Source: Paenibacillus_E sp964253085 (lineage in GTDB: Bacteria; Bacillota; Bacilli; Paenibacillales; NBRC-103111). From it: a stretch of 64,000 nucleotides of DNA. The notes beneath the pieces were generated by a model. It did no database searches and had not been told where the DNA came from. It saw only the letters and a list, made by a program, of their open reading frames with translations. The stretch is from positions 3,844,001 through 3,908,000 of the forward strand of contig NZ_CAXUQH020000001.1 of the NCBI RefSeq assembly GCF_964253085.1, written 5' to 3'. Below, piece after piece: positions 26,129-34,791 of this stretch. The translations under genes were made by a program, and so were the position numbers. Every line of letters begins with the position of its first letter. Position 1 is the stretch's first letter.

Positions 26129-26162
26129 AGAGTATTTATGGGAGAAGGGTGGAACTACACGC

Positions 26163-28466
26163 ATGGCCATTGATATCAAGCAGGAATTAGGTCTAGCCAA
26201 AGTCGAACAGCGGATTGTGTATGAATCAGGGAATGAGATGGCTGCCTATGCAGCACATCAAATAAATTATCATGTCATGGGATACTTTCCGATTTCACCA
26301 TCTACGGAAGTAGCTCAATTTCTAGATCTCATGAAGTCCAATGGACAGCATGACATTGTATTAATTCCTGCCGACGGCGAACATGGTTCAGCAGGTATAT
26401 GTTATGGCGCATCAACTGCTGGCGGCCGCGTATTTAACGCGACAAGCGCCAACGGTTATTTGTACATGTTGGAACAAATGCCCGTGCAATCAGGGACACG
26501 TTTCCCGATGGTCATGAATCTGGTTTGTCGTTCTGTGTCCGGACCCTTGAATATTCATGGCGATCATTCTGATTTATATTATGCCTTGAATACGGGATGG
26601 CCGATCGTCATGTGCCGTGACCCGCAAGCTGTCTATGATATGAATATTATGGCGCTGAAATTAGCTGAGGATCCTGAGGTGCGTTTGCCGGTCATGGTCG
26701 CATCAGATGGTTATTTCACCTCTCACCAAAAGCGTAGAGTGCAAACCTTCGCACATCGGGCTGATGTGCAGGCATTCGTAGGTGAGAAGCCACAGGGCTT
26801 CCCAGATACCTTGGATCGTAATAATCCGATTACCGTCGGACCCTATATGAATGAGCCGGATTACATTAATAATTGTTATCAACAGTCAATGGCGATGTAT
26901 AACGCCGAAGGTGTATATGACCGTATCCGGCAGGAGTATGCCGAATTGACGGGTCGTGACTATCCGATTCTAGAGTTATATCGGATGGAGGACGCGGAAG
27001 TCGCGGTATTCCTGATGAATTCGGCTTCCGAAATCATCAAAGATGTCGTCGACCAGCTCCGCGAGAAAGGCATTAAAGCAGGTTCGATCGCACCGAACCT
27101 GATCCGACCTTTCCCGGCGAAACAGATTGCAGAGGCGCTGAAGCATGTGAAAGCGATCACTGTGGGCGATCGCGCGGATTCCTATGGCGGGCATGGCGGC
27201 AACATGGTCAATGAAATTAAAGCGGCATTGTTCACACATGGGAACAAAGACACGCTTGTCATAAGCCGAATCTATGGCTTAGGTGGCAAAGACTTTTATG
27301 CCGAGGATGGGCATAATCTGTTCCAATTCGCCATTGACGCGATGGAGAGCGGCAAGGTAGAAGTGCCTTTCGATTACTACGGTCATACGCCGGGGGATCC
27401 TTCGAAAGCACCGAAGCGAGTATTGACGCCAATGAAGTATGAAGACCTAAAGACGGGTCTCATCACCGTTTCCCCGGATGAGAATACCGGGAAATTAAAT
27501 GTACGCATCCCGCCTCTTCGTTCTTTGACGAAAAAGCCCAAGCGGATTGCTCCAGGTCATGGCGCTTGTCCGGGCTGCGGTATTTTCTCAGGACTTGAGC
27601 TGTTCTTCAAAGGAATAGAGGGCGATATTGTCTCCATATTCCATACTGGCTGTGCAATGGTTGTAACAACGGGTTATCCGTACTCGGCGCATAAAGCTAC
27701 TTACATCCACAATCTGTTCCAGAATGGCGCAGCAACACTGTCAGGTGTTGTAGAGATGTTCTGGGAGCGGAAGCGTCGCGGAGAACTTGATCATCTGGGG
27801 TTGAAGGATGATTTCACTTTCGTCATGATTACAGGCGATGGCGGTATGGATATCGGAATGGGACCAGCGATTGGAGCTGCTCTTCGCAATCATAAAATGA
27901 TTATTCTTGAGTACGATAATGAAGGTTACATGAACACAGGTGCACAGTTGTCGTATTCAACGCCGATGGGCCATCGGACTTCGACATCCAATGTCGGGAA
28001 GCATCAAGGTGGGAAGGTATTCCATCATAAGGATACTGCGCAAATTATGGCAGCGACGCATATACCGTATGTCTTTACGGGTTCTGAAGCGTATCCGCAG
28101 GATCTGGTCAAGAAGGCGGCGAAAGCGCAATGGTATGCGCAGCATGAGGGATTGGTGTATGGCAAAATCCTCATTGCTTGCCCATTGAACTGGCTGTCTG
28201 ATGATCAAGAGGGCTCTAACATCGTCGGTGCTGCGGTGGATTCCTGTTTCTTCCCACTTTATGAAGTGGAGCATGGGGTGACTTCGATTACTTACAATCC
28301 AGAGGATAAGAGTAAGAAGATTCCGTTATCGGATTGGTTAAAAACGATGGGGAAAACGAAACATCTTACAAAACCCGAGTATGAAGGCTCACTGAAATCG
28401 TTCGAGACGGAAGTTGAGCGTCGTTGGAATATGCTGAAGGCGAAGCATGAGAATGCTTATTTGTAA
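26163..28466 (+). CDS. 2-oxoacid:acceptor oxidoreductase, fused alpha-beta subunit
   Basis: The 767-aa polypeptide begins with the alpha (pyrimidine-binding) part (VMGYFPISPSTEVAQFLD, then PADGEHGSAGICYGASTAGG). It continues through the CoA-binding or transketolase-like domain (SAGSIAPNLIRPFPAKQI, about residues 290-340) and ends with the beta TPP domain from about residue 470. That domain has ACPGCGIFSGLELF, HTGCAMVV, ITGDGGMDIGMGPAIGA (Mg/TPP) and EYDNEGYMNTGAQLSYSTPMG, the last typical of pyruvate-type enzymes. Pyruvate or a branched-chain oxoacid is therefore more likely than 2-oxoglutarate; this is inference. It is coupled to the gamma-delta gene. A terminator-like stem follows. Confidence 0.91.
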   Translation: MAIDIKQELGLAKVEQRIVYESGNEMAAYAAHQINYHVMGYFPISPSTEVAQFLDLMKSNGQHDIVLIPADGEHGSAGICYGASTAGGRVFNATSANGYLYMLEQMPVQSGTRFPMVMNLVCRSVSGPLNIHGDHSDLYYALNTGWPIVMCRDPQAVYDMNIMALKLAEDPEVRLPVMVASDGYFTSHQKRRVQTFAHRADVQAFVGEKPQGFPDTLDRNNPITVGPYMNEPDYINNCYQQSMAMYNAEGVYDRIRQEYAELTGRDYPILELYRMEDAEVAVFLMNSASEIIKDVVDQLREKGIKAGSIAPNLIRPFPAKQIAEALKHVKAITVGDRADSYGGHGGNMVNEIKAALFTHGNKDTLVISRIYGLGGKDFYAEDGHNLFQFAIDAMESGKVEVPFDYYGHTPGDPSKAPKRVLTPMKYEDLKTGLITVSPDENTGKLNVRIPPLRSLTKKPKRIAPGHGACPGCGIFSGLELFFKGIEGDIVSIFHTGCAMVVTTGYPYSAHKATYIHNLFQNGAATLSGVVEMFWERKRRGELDHLGLKDDFTFVMITGDGGMDIGMGPAIGAALRNHKMIILEYDNEGYMNTGAQLSYSTPMGHRTSTSNVGKHQGGKVFHHKDTAQIMAATHIPYVFTGSEAYPQDLVKKAAKAQWYAQHEGLVYGKILIACPLNWLSDDQEGSNIVGAAVDSCFFPLYEVEHGVTSITYNPEDKSKKIPLSDWLKTMGKTKHLTKPEYEGSLKSFETEVERRWNMLKAKHENAYL

Positions 28467-28504
28467 GTTGCCATAACATGATCTGAGAAGCTCGCCTACA
28501 AATG

Positions 28505-28537
28505 GAGGCACATTCCCCTCGTGGTGAATGTGCCTCT
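28505..28537 (+). terminator. Stem-loop after the oxidoreductase operon
   Basis: AGGCACATTC (28506-28515) pairs with GAATGTGCCT (28526-28535), followed by CTCTCATT. The T run is weak, so it may attenuate rather than terminate. The next gene's ribosome binding site lies just beyond it. Confidence 0.65.
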
Positions 28538-28558
28538 CTCATTAGGAGGTATAGAAAG

Positions 28559-28855
28559 ATGCCTTATGTGCTGCAGCAGAAAGAGTCAGAGCAAATTTAT
28601 ACGACTACACTGGTTAACCATTATGGACTCACTTACTATGGTGTGAAGTTCTGGACTGAGCAAGAGGAAGCAATCGAGCAAGCCAGTTCCTATTTAGAAT
28701 CACAATCCGTGAGTAATCCTGACAGTTGGCAAGTTATTGAATTGGAAGAAAATGAGATGAAAATAGGGAATGTAAAACTGAAAAACTCCCCGCAATGGCG
28801 GCTGTTTTGGTCATCTATAACTCGCAAAGCTGAAGCGCGAAAATTGGAAAATTAA
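28559..28855 (+). CDS. Hypothetical protein, 98 aa
   Basis: The start is ATG 28559 behind TAGGAGGT. The soluble 98-aa product has no signal peptide or membrane span. It begins MPYVLQQKESEQIYTTTLVNH, has YYGVKFWTEQEEAIEQASSYL (a probable strand then a helix) and SWQVIELEENEMKIGNVKLKN, and ends basic. No family is recognised. The upstream stem-loop separates it partly from the oxidoreductase genes. Good ribosome binding site and coding character support a real gene. Confidence 0.6.
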   Translation: MPYVLQQKESEQIYTTTLVNHYGLTYYGVKFWTEQEEAIEQASSYLESQSVSNPDSWQVIELEENEMKIGNVKLKNSPQWRLFWSSITRKAEARKLEN

Positions 28856-28994
28856 ACCTAGCCGTCAATAGGCTAATCGCCACGCATCCTATGACAATAA
28901 TCCCTACCATTCACCTATATTCGCGTATGACCCCCTCAAACTATAATAAGGATACGAAAGAAATTTTTAACATTAAGAGGGGGAGGGTTAGACG

Positions 28995-29954
28995 ATGAAT
29001 AAATTGACAATGGTTATCGCGGTATTGATGGTATCATTCATGGCTCTACTTCCGAAAGATACGCAAGCTGCAGAGGGTGTCGTGACGAAAGCTCAGATTG
29101 TAGCTGGTGTAAGCTTTCGAGATCAACCAAGTACGTCGAGTAATGTCATGCGCTTATTGAAAGTCAACGAAGTGGTAACGGTGACAGACTATACGACGGT
29201 GAATTGGTTTCAAATTAAGGATGCACAAGGTGTAAGCGGATACGTATCGACAAACAGTAAATACATAACGATTGTTAGTAATGCACAAATTATTTATGGC
29301 GTTAATTTCCGTACATTACCTTCTTCAGACGCTAGCTCGGGTTCGAAAGTGATTCGAATGTTGGCAAAGGGTGAGGAAGTTCTGATCACAGATAAAGTGA
29401 ATGATAGCTGGTATAAAGTCAAAGATGCTGACGGTGTCAGTGGCTATATGAGCTCAAGCTCCAAATACATAACAGCAGACTTCTCCGTAATAAAGCCAAA
29501 TATGCCTGTAGCTGATGAGATTGAAGCTGTAATTGAAGCGGGACAAGCGTACCTGGGAACTCCGTATGAATTTGGATCAACACGAAATGATCCTACTACT
29601 TTTGACTGCTCTGATTTTATTCAGACGATGTTCTGGGATGCGCTCCGTATGTCATTGCCAGGTGACTCTGCAGCACAAGGTACTTATGTAAGATCATTGG
29701 GTTCCATTGTCAAGGATTGGACGAATCTTAAACGTGGTGATCTTCTTTTTTTCAGTTCATATAAAGGTGCCAAAGCATCGGATTATGACGGAATCAATGT
29801 ACTGACGGAGCCGATTACACATGTCGGTTTATACTTAGGCAACGGTCAAATGCTGCATACCTATTCTGTTGAATCAGGCGGCGTTCGTGTTGATACAATT
29901 GATGGCAAGCAGTGGGAAAATCGATTTTTGTACGGTGGCCCTGTTTTAAAATAA
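28995..29954 (+). CDS. Secreted NlpC/P60 hydrolase with two SH3b domains
   Basis: A 319-aa cell-wall hydrolase. The signal peptide MNKLTMVIAVLMVSFMALL ends near TQAAEG. Two bacterial SH3 domains follow (about residues 30-90 with VAGVSFRDQPSTSS, and 95-160 with IYGVNFRTLPSSD), likely binding cell wall. The NlpC/P60 domain has catalytic Cys in TTFDCSDFIQTMFW and His in EPITHVGLYLGNGQML. It should cut the D-Glu-diaminopimelate bond or a related peptidoglycan linkage. It is a single-gene unit followed by a long terminator hairpin. Confidence 0.92.
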   Translation: MNKLTMVIAVLMVSFMALLPKDTQAAEGVVTKAQIVAGVSFRDQPSTSSNVMRLLKVNEVVTVTDYTTVNWFQIKDAQGVSGYVSTNSKYITIVSNAQIIYGVNFRTLPSSDASSGSKVIRMLAKGEEVLITDKVNDSWYKVKDADGVSGYMSSSSKYITADFSVIKPNMPVADEIEAVIEAGQAYLGTPYEFGSTRNDPTTFDCSDFIQTMFWDALRMSLPGDSAAQGTYVRSLGSIVKDWTNLKRGDLLFFSSYKGAKASDYDGINVLTEPITHVGLYLGNGQMLHTYSVESGGVRVDTIDGKQWENRFLYGGPVLK

Positions 29955-29981
29955 GTTGATGGTTCGAACAGGCAAGGTTTG

Positions 29982-30044
29982 CCATATACTATAAGAAGAG
30001 GCGGGTGCTGCCTTGAGCATCCGCCTTTTTCTCATAGTATATGG
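29982..30044 (+). terminator. Long-stem terminator after the SH3b-NlpC gene
   Basis: The core GGCGGGTGCT...AGCATCCGCC with a T run is a normal terminator. It is extended outwards by CCATATACTAT (29982-29992) pairing with ATAGTATATGG (30034-30044), so almost the whole 63 bases can fold into one hairpin. Confidence 0.88.
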
Positions 30045-30064
30045 AGAAAGGGAGAGCCTTATCT

Positions 30065-30658
30065 TTGAAACCTTCGGCGACGAACCAACCACTGGAATTT
30101 AGGAACACAACGGAAAGAGGACTTAACCTGGATACCGTGCACGAGCGTATTCTTCATTTCATGCGTCTTGACCCCGTTGCAACCTATAAATTCATTATAG
30201 GGACGGATTGTCAGGTACACACAGGTCATACGAAATTCATTACCGGCGTAGTAATCCAGCGGCTAGGGAAAGGAGCGTGGGCATGTTATCGTCAAGTCAT
30301 CGTACCAAGAGCGCTTCACTCAATTAAAGAAAAGCTTTCGATGGAAACTACGTTAAGTGAAGAGATTGCGATGTATTTTGACGAAAACAAACGATTAGAT
30401 ATGGAAAATATTATTCTTCCTCATCTGTATCAAGGTGCCACTTTCGATATGTTCATTCATATTGACGCGGGGGATGATGAGAATAGAAATCGGACGGCCA
30501 AATTCGTCCAAGAAATGGTGAGACGTGTGGAATCTGTCGGCATGGTTCCGGTCATTAAACCCGATTGTTATGTTGCATCCGCCTATGCGAATCGCTTCTC
30601 CAAGAAACCATATCGACCCCTTTATGAAGACAATGAGGTGTTCGATGGCAGTTTATAA
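30065..30658 (+). CDS. ykuK: YkuK-like RNase H-fold protein (DUF458)
   Basis: A 197-aa protein matching B. subtilis YkuK: VHERILHFMRLDP, FIIGTDCQVHTGHTKFITGVVIQRLGKGAWACYRQV, IHIDAGDDENRNRT and VIKPDCYVASAYANRFSKKP. The acidic residues in GTD, HIDAG and KPDC fit an RNase H-like fold. The function is not established; a nuclease or ribosome-hibernation-like role has only been guessed. The start is taken as TTG 30065 (AAAGGGAGA at 30048-30056). ATG 30041 lies inside the previous terminator and has no ribosome binding site, so it is rejected. Confidence 0.82.
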   Translation: MKPSATNQPLEFRNTTERGLNLDTVHERILHFMRLDPVATYKFIIGTDCQVHTGHTKFITGVVIQRLGKGAWACYRQVIVPRALHSIKEKLSMETTLSEEIAMYFDENKRLDMENIILPHLYQGATFDMFIHIDAGDDENRNRTAKFVQEMVRRVESVGMVPVIKPDCYVASAYANRFSKKPYRPLYEDNEVFDGSL

Positions 30659-30669
30659 GCTGGGTAATG

Positions 30670-30716
30670 AACCGTTAGCTCGAATGGTCAAAGCGATCTT
30701 GGGAGCTAACGGTTTT
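30670..30716 (+). terminator. Terminator after the YkuK-like gene
   Basis: AACCGTTAGCTC (30670-30681) pairs perfectly with GAGCTAACGGTT (30703-30714), followed by TTGTTT. The loop is about 21 bases. Confidence 0.78.
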
Positions 30717-30821
30717 GTTTATGAAGCAAGGGTACGGAGTGTTTCTATTTGAAAAAAAGGGTTTCCGAGTATTCTTAGCGAAGTATTGCTGAATGATGAT
30801 TGTAGCATTAGGGGGGACTCC

Positions 30822-31328
30822 ATGAGCAAAACGTTTATTATCGAAGCTGTGATGTTAGCCGTGCATGGCCAGCTCATGCTGCCATCAAAGCCTGTGACTT
30901 ATTTGATTCCTTATACGACCATTCAAGAATTATATGAACTTCATAGCAGCCCTGAACCCATTATGTTAGAGCAAGAAGATGATGGCTTTGTCAAACAAAT
31001 GATCGGTGAGCTCATCGCATTTTTTGAGGAATCGTTTAATAAGAAAAAAATAGAAAAAGCCTTGTCTATGCCATGGGGCAAAAGCCCTCCGTTACCGATT
31101 AATGAACATGTGACATTGAAAATTGTTTATGCGATTGATAATGAAGCTTATGGCGATCAATTTGATCCCATCGAAACGGAATTGATATTGACTTCGATAA
31201 AAGAACAATCTGTACTATTAACGGATCAATTTGATTTTATTGAGCGATTAGTGGAATTTGCCATACCTGTTGAGGCTTTCGATGTAGAGGATTTTGAATT
31301 CGCGGTTGAAGGCGACAACCAAGTTTAA
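30822..31328 (+). CDS. Hypothetical protein, 168 aa
   Basis: Starts at ATG 30822 behind GGGGGG. The soluble protein begins FIIEAVMLAVHGQLMLPSKPVTYLIPYTTIQELYEL and is rich in acidic residues, with VKQMIGELIAFFEESFNKKKIEKAL in the middle and an acidic tail. Similar-looking Paenibacillus proteins are sometimes labelled ADP-heptose synthase, but no nucleotidyltransferase or kinase motif is visible here, so that label is not adopted. It is 24 bases before the phosphotransferase gene, probably one operon. Confidence 0.65.
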   Translation: MSKTFIIEAVMLAVHGQLMLPSKPVTYLIPYTTIQELYELHSSPEPIMLEQEDDGFVKQMIGELIAFFEESFNKKKIEKALSMPWGKSPPLPINEHVTLKIVYAIDNEAYGDQFDPIETELILTSIKEQSVLLTDQFDFIERLVEFAIPVEAFDVEDFEFAVEGDNQV

Positions 31329-31352
31329 GAAGAGGAGCTGAGTCAGGGTATT

Positions 31353-32378
31353 ATGCGAGTCATTGAAAAAGAGGAACAATTAGCATTACTCCCAGCTAAT
31401 TGGTTCGGGGCCCAAACATGGACGCTTCGTGTTGGTGCAGGCGGGATGAATAATACAACTCGATTCGTTGAAGTAGAGGGTCGTACATATGTTCTGCGAT
31501 TGTATGAGACGCATCGTGACCTGAACAAAATTAAGTTTGAACACAATGTATTGCTTCGTTTAGCTGAAATGAAAGAGGAGCTTCCTTTCGAAATTCCGAT
31601 GCCATTAGAGCTGCCAACTGGGGGAACTGTGGTGACTTTAGGGGAAGAAGATGGTAAGCTTGCTGCCTTGTTTACTTTCACAGAGGGTCATAATCCAATC
31701 GAATTAGGTTTAAAACAATTGCAAGATATGGGGAAGGCCGCAGGACAGCTATCTGCTTCTTTAGCAAAGATTACGAATGTAGGTAAACCGGAGTACGCTC
31801 CTTACTATGAAATAGAACATATTCATCCTAGCTGCAAGCCAGATGCGATTCGAGCGTTTTCGCTGCAACCGCCAGAGCCTTTTATCGCACAGCAGGAAGA
31901 ACTTGCTTATATATTTAATCGTTACATGGCTTTGTACAGCGCAATTCCCACCATTCGTCAGCTGCCCCATCAACTCGTCCATGGCGATATTAATGGTTCC
32001 AATATGCTGGTGGATGACGAGGGACGTTTTGTAGCCATTCTCGATTTTGAATTTGTAACCATTGATGCAAGGGTCATGGAACTTGCCGTGTGTTTATCCG
32101 ATCTGATTGACCCGATGCTTTCCGAAGATAGACTGAGAAGGAATAGTCAAGCTTTCTATGATGGTTACCGCCAGTTTGTTCAATTATCGCAAGATGAAAT
32201 CAGGATATTACCTTTGCTGATCGAGCTTCGTAGGCTGGATGTTTTCATTCATTTCCTCGGGCGATACTTGGATGGCGTAGATCCACAAGGTGTGCTTGTC
32301 GATATTATTGGCAATACCTTCGAAAAAACGAAATGGCTCCAAGAGCATAATACCTTGCTACGTTTCGATCTGATTTAG
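31353..32378 (+). CDS. Aminoglycoside phosphotransferase-fold small-molecule kinase
   Basis: A 341-aa protein of the APH/choline kinase/homoserine kinase type II superfamily. The catalytic loop LVHGDINGSNMLVDD has the HxDxxxxN Brenner motif, and the metal-binding Asp is in FVAILDFEFVTIDARVMELA. The N-lobe (GGMNNTTRFVEVEGRTYVLRLYE) provides the nucleotide-binding sheet with the ATP Lys equivalent in the strand around residue 50. The substrate cannot be predicted; SrkA-like and homoserine-kinase-like members share these motifs. It should not be read as a resistance gene. It is probably cotranscribed with the upstream hypothetical gene and ends at a strong terminator. Confidence 0.85.
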   Translation: MRVIEKEEQLALLPANWFGAQTWTLRVGAGGMNNTTRFVEVEGRTYVLRLYETHRDLNKIKFEHNVLLRLAEMKEELPFEIPMPLELPTGGTVVTLGEEDGKLAALFTFTEGHNPIELGLKQLQDMGKAAGQLSASLAKITNVGKPEYAPYYEIEHIHPSCKPDAIRAFSLQPPEPFIAQQEELAYIFNRYMALYSAIPTIRQLPHQLVHGDINGSNMLVDDEGRFVAILDFEFVTIDARVMELAVCLSDLIDPMLSEDRLRRNSQAFYDGYRQFVQLSQDEIRILPLLIELRRLDVFIHFLGRYLDGVDPQGVLVDIIGNTFEKTKWLQEHNTLLRFDLI

Positions 32379-32379
32379 T

Positions 32380-32428
32380 TAAAAAAGCGTGCCATACTAA
32401 CTTCAAGGTTAGTAAGACACGTTTTTTT
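32380..32428 (+). terminator. Bidirectional-type terminator after the kinase-like gene
   Basis: AAAAAAGCGTGCCATACTAAC pairs with GTTAGTAAGACACGTTTTTT with few mismatches around TTCAAG. A and T tracts flank both sides. Confidence 0.88.
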
Positions 32429-32559
32429 CAGTTCTTTTTTTGTTGAGAGGCATCAACTATACTTGTACATAGGAAGTAGAATATTTGTGAAAACTTTAGT
32501 GAATACATATGTTTCCTACCTACTATTAAGGTTACTTAGAAATGTGAAGGAGGACTATC

Positions 32560-33549
32560 ATGGTCTATCAAGCAAGTTTAACACGTTATGCCGAAATGAA
32601 ATATAATCGTACAGGAAAATCGGGACTGAAGCTTCCAGCCATCTCACTCGGTATGTGGCATAATTTCGGAGGTTTAGATTTACATGAGAACGGAAGAGCT
32701 ATGCTGCTACGTTCGTTTGATTTGGGGATTACACACTTTGACTTAGCGAATAACTATGGACCGCCACCAGGCTCTGCCGAGGAATTAATGGGGCGTGTGC
32801 TTAAAAGTGACCTCGCGGCTTATCGCGATGAATTAATCATCTCGACCAAATCGGGTTACCACATGTGGGAAGGTCCTTATGGCGAGTGGGGCTCTAAGAA
32901 AAACATGATATCCAGCTTAGATCAAAGTTTAAAAAGAATGGGATTAGATTATGTAGATATTTTCTACTCTCACCGACCAGATCCTAACACGCCGTTCGAA
33001 GAAACAATGGCGACATTGGATCTTATCGTCCGTCAAGGTAAAGCGCTCTATGTCGGTCTTTCCAACTACTCAGCTGAGCAAACGAAAGAAGCGGCTTCCA
33101 TTCTCAAAGGTTTGGGGACACCTCTTCTTATTCATCAACCCGCCTACAGTATGATGAATCGCTGGATTGAGGATGGATTACAAGATGTATTGGATGATAT
33201 CGGTGCAGGTAGTATCGCTTTCTGTCCGCTTGCTCAGGGCTTGCTTACGAATAAATATGTAAACGGAATTCCAGAGGATTCGAGAGCTGGTGGGAAGAGC
33301 CAATTCTTGAAAGAAAAAGACATCACAGAAGAGAAGCTTAACCAAATTATTCAACTGAACGAATTGGCTGGCTCCCGTGGTCAAAGTTTGGCACAGATGT
33401 CGCTGGCTTGGGTACTTCGCGGCGAACGTGTTACCTCTGCTTTGATTGGTGCTAGCCGCGTATCTCAGATTGAAGAGAACGTTGCTGCTCTGAAAAATCT
33501 TGAGTTTGCGCCAGAAGAATTTGCTGCAATAGAAAAAATCCTGAAGTAA
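32560..33549 (+). CDS. Aldo/keto reductase, YghZ-like
   Basis: A 329-aa NADPH-dependent reductase of the AKR14/K-channel-beta type. MKYNRTGKSGLKLPAISLGMWHNFG opens the barrel. Catalytic residues are visible as FDLANNYGPPPGSAEE (Asp and Tyr), ISTKSGY (Lys) and FYSHRPD (His). The C-terminal GASRVSQIEENVAAL binds the cofactor. YghZ reduces L-glyceraldehyde-3-phosphate and methylglyoxal and may detoxify reactive carbonyls; this substrate range is inferred. The start is ATG 32560 behind AAGGAGG. Its stop lies within a hairpin shared with the convergent recombinase gene. Confidence 0.92.
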   Translation: MVYQASLTRYAEMKYNRTGKSGLKLPAISLGMWHNFGGLDLHENGRAMLLRSFDLGITHFDLANNYGPPPGSAEELMGRVLKSDLAAYRDELIISTKSGYHMWEGPYGEWGSKKNMISSLDQSLKRMGLDYVDIFYSHRPDPNTPFEETMATLDLIVRQGKALYVGLSNYSAEQTKEAASILKGLGTPLLIHQPAYSMMNRWIEDGLQDVLDDIGAGSIAFCPLAQGLLTNKYVNGIPEDSRAGGKSQFLKEKDITEEKLNQIIQLNELAGSRGQSLAQMSLAWVLRGERVTSALIGASRVSQIEENVAALKNLEFAPEEFAAIEKILK

Positions 33550-33560
33550 TCTTCAGGATT
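33533..33560 (-). terminator. Terminator of the recombinase gene, overlapping two stop codons
   Basis: AATCCTGAAG (33537-33546) and CTTCAGGATT (33551-33560) form a 10-bp stem around TAAT. Read on the minus strand a T run follows. The hairpin contains the reductase stop (33547-33549) and the recombinase stop (33555-33553). Confidence 0.82.
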
Positions 33561-34635
33561 CCAAGCGCTTATCAATCGCTTCAGACATTGTACGATCCGT
33601 GAGATGCGCATAGATTTGCGTGGTCTCTGGGGAAGCATGGCCAAGCTGTTCTTGCGTTTTGTACAAGTCGTTCTGTAAGTAATAATCGGTTGCGAACGAG
33701 TGTCGCAGCTTATGTACAGATAAGTACGGCTTACCAAACCGTTTCGCATATTTAATCACAAGCTCTTGAATTGCTCGCTTTGTCATACGTTCGCCTTCTT
33801 TTTTGCCATTGGCCATGGCAACGAAGAGGGCTTTTTCTTTTTTTGCTGGCTTATATCGGTTGGAGCGAATACTCAAGTAGTCCGTGATGGCTTGGATGGC
33901 ATCGAGACGAAAGTAGACTGGTGTTTTGAAAGTATCGTCATTTTTACCTTTTCGATACACATGGACGAGTTTCATTTTCATATCGATATCATCGACATTT
34001 AGATTAAACACTTCAGATACACGAAGTCCTGAATTTAGGATCAGCGTAACGATACAGGCATCTCTGACTTTATTTAATTCATAGGCATAGAGTGCTTGTT
34101 TATTCGTTGCGACATCATGCTCATAGCCTTCCTTCACATAAGCAATGAACTCTGCAATTTCTTCTTCCTGCAGCAACTTGCCTTCGAGCTTCGCTGCGCT
34201 ATCTTTGGCCTTGTGTGCACGCTTAATCTCCACCTTCGCCATCACATTTCGCTTCAGGAGCGGGTAGAAGTTATCATCTTCGGCAATTTGACTCAAATAA
34301 TGAAATAACGATCGAAGCGCAGATAATTTGCGGTTAATCGTGGTTTTACCATTAGCTTGTGCTTTACGAGTCGCAAGGAACATGCGAAAATTATTAACGC
34401 TGTCCATATGTAATCGCTCTAAGTCCTCAAGGGGAACTAGATTCATTACAGTCGCAGTGCTTAGTCCTTCGGCTAGAAGCCAAGAGAGGAAAATTTCATA
34501 ATCACGTACATATTCAAGAAGTGATGAAGGTGAAAGATCAGGGAGCTTATAATTAATAAATTTCTCAATATACCAAGGCATCGAAGGGACTCGTCGATCT
34601 AACTCATGGCGGTCTTTGATTTTAATAATGTTCAT
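33553..34635 (-). CDS. Tyrosine recombinase, XerS-like
   Basis: A 360-aa site-specific recombinase starting at ATG 34635 behind GAGGTGAA. The N-terminal SAM-like domain begins around residue 15 with MPWYIEKFINYKL and SLLEYVRDYEIFLSWLLAEGL, which resembles streptococcal XerS more than XerC/D. Catalytic residues: Arg in LNSGLRVSEVF, Lys in VYRKGKND, His-x-x-Arg in HKLRHSFATD, His in LGHASPETT and the nucleophile in TQIYAHL. XerS acts alone at difSL to resolve chromosome dimers; here that role is only suggested by similarity. It is monocistronic and convergent with the aldo/keto reductase gene. Confidence 0.88.
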   Translation of the reverse strand: MNIIKIKDRHELDRRVPSMPWYIEKFINYKLPDLSPSSLLEYVRDYEIFLSWLLAEGLSTATVMNLVPLEDLERLHMDSVNNFRMFLATRKAQANGKTTINRKLSALRSLFHYLSQIAEDDNFYPLLKRNVMAKVEIKRAHKAKDSAAKLEGKLLQEEEIAEFIAYVKEGYEHDVATNKQALYAYELNKVRDACIVTLILNSGLRVSEVFNLNVDDIDMKMKLVHVYRKGKNDDTFKTPVYFRLDAIQAITDYLSIRSNRYKPAKKEKALFVAMANGKKEGERMTKRAIQELVIKYAKRFGKPYLSVHKLRHSFATDYYLQNDLYKTQEQLGHASPETTQIYAHLTDRTMSEAIDKRLES

Positions 34636-34704
34636 AGCGGTTCACCTCATAAGCGTCTTGCTGTTAGTATACCAGTGGATTCCCTAAATTGGTAGGCATC
34701 ACAA

Positions 34705-34731
34705 TCAAACTATTTGGCACCCTGTAACGTC
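34705..34731 (+). promoter_or_regulatory. ECF-type promoter for the sigma/anti-sigma genes
   Basis: TCAAAC (34705-34710) and CGTC (34728-34731) with a 17-base spacer resemble the TGAAAC / CGTC pattern recognised by SigV-like ECF sigma factors, suggesting autoregulation. Confidence 0.6.
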
Positions 34732-34791
34732 TTAGCTACAACATGATTCAATTCTGATTAACCGCGCGGTAAAAGGAGCGTCATCAACGAT

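Noticed and set aside
30525..30752. Frame of 75 codons overlapping the end of the YkuK-like gene
   Set aside because: Its start is within the ykuK-like coding sequence and it runs through the terminator hairpin.
31353..32378. Aminoglycoside resistance gene
   Set aside because: The fold is shared by many metabolic kinases; nothing specific to aminoglycoside substrates is visible and there is no mobile context.
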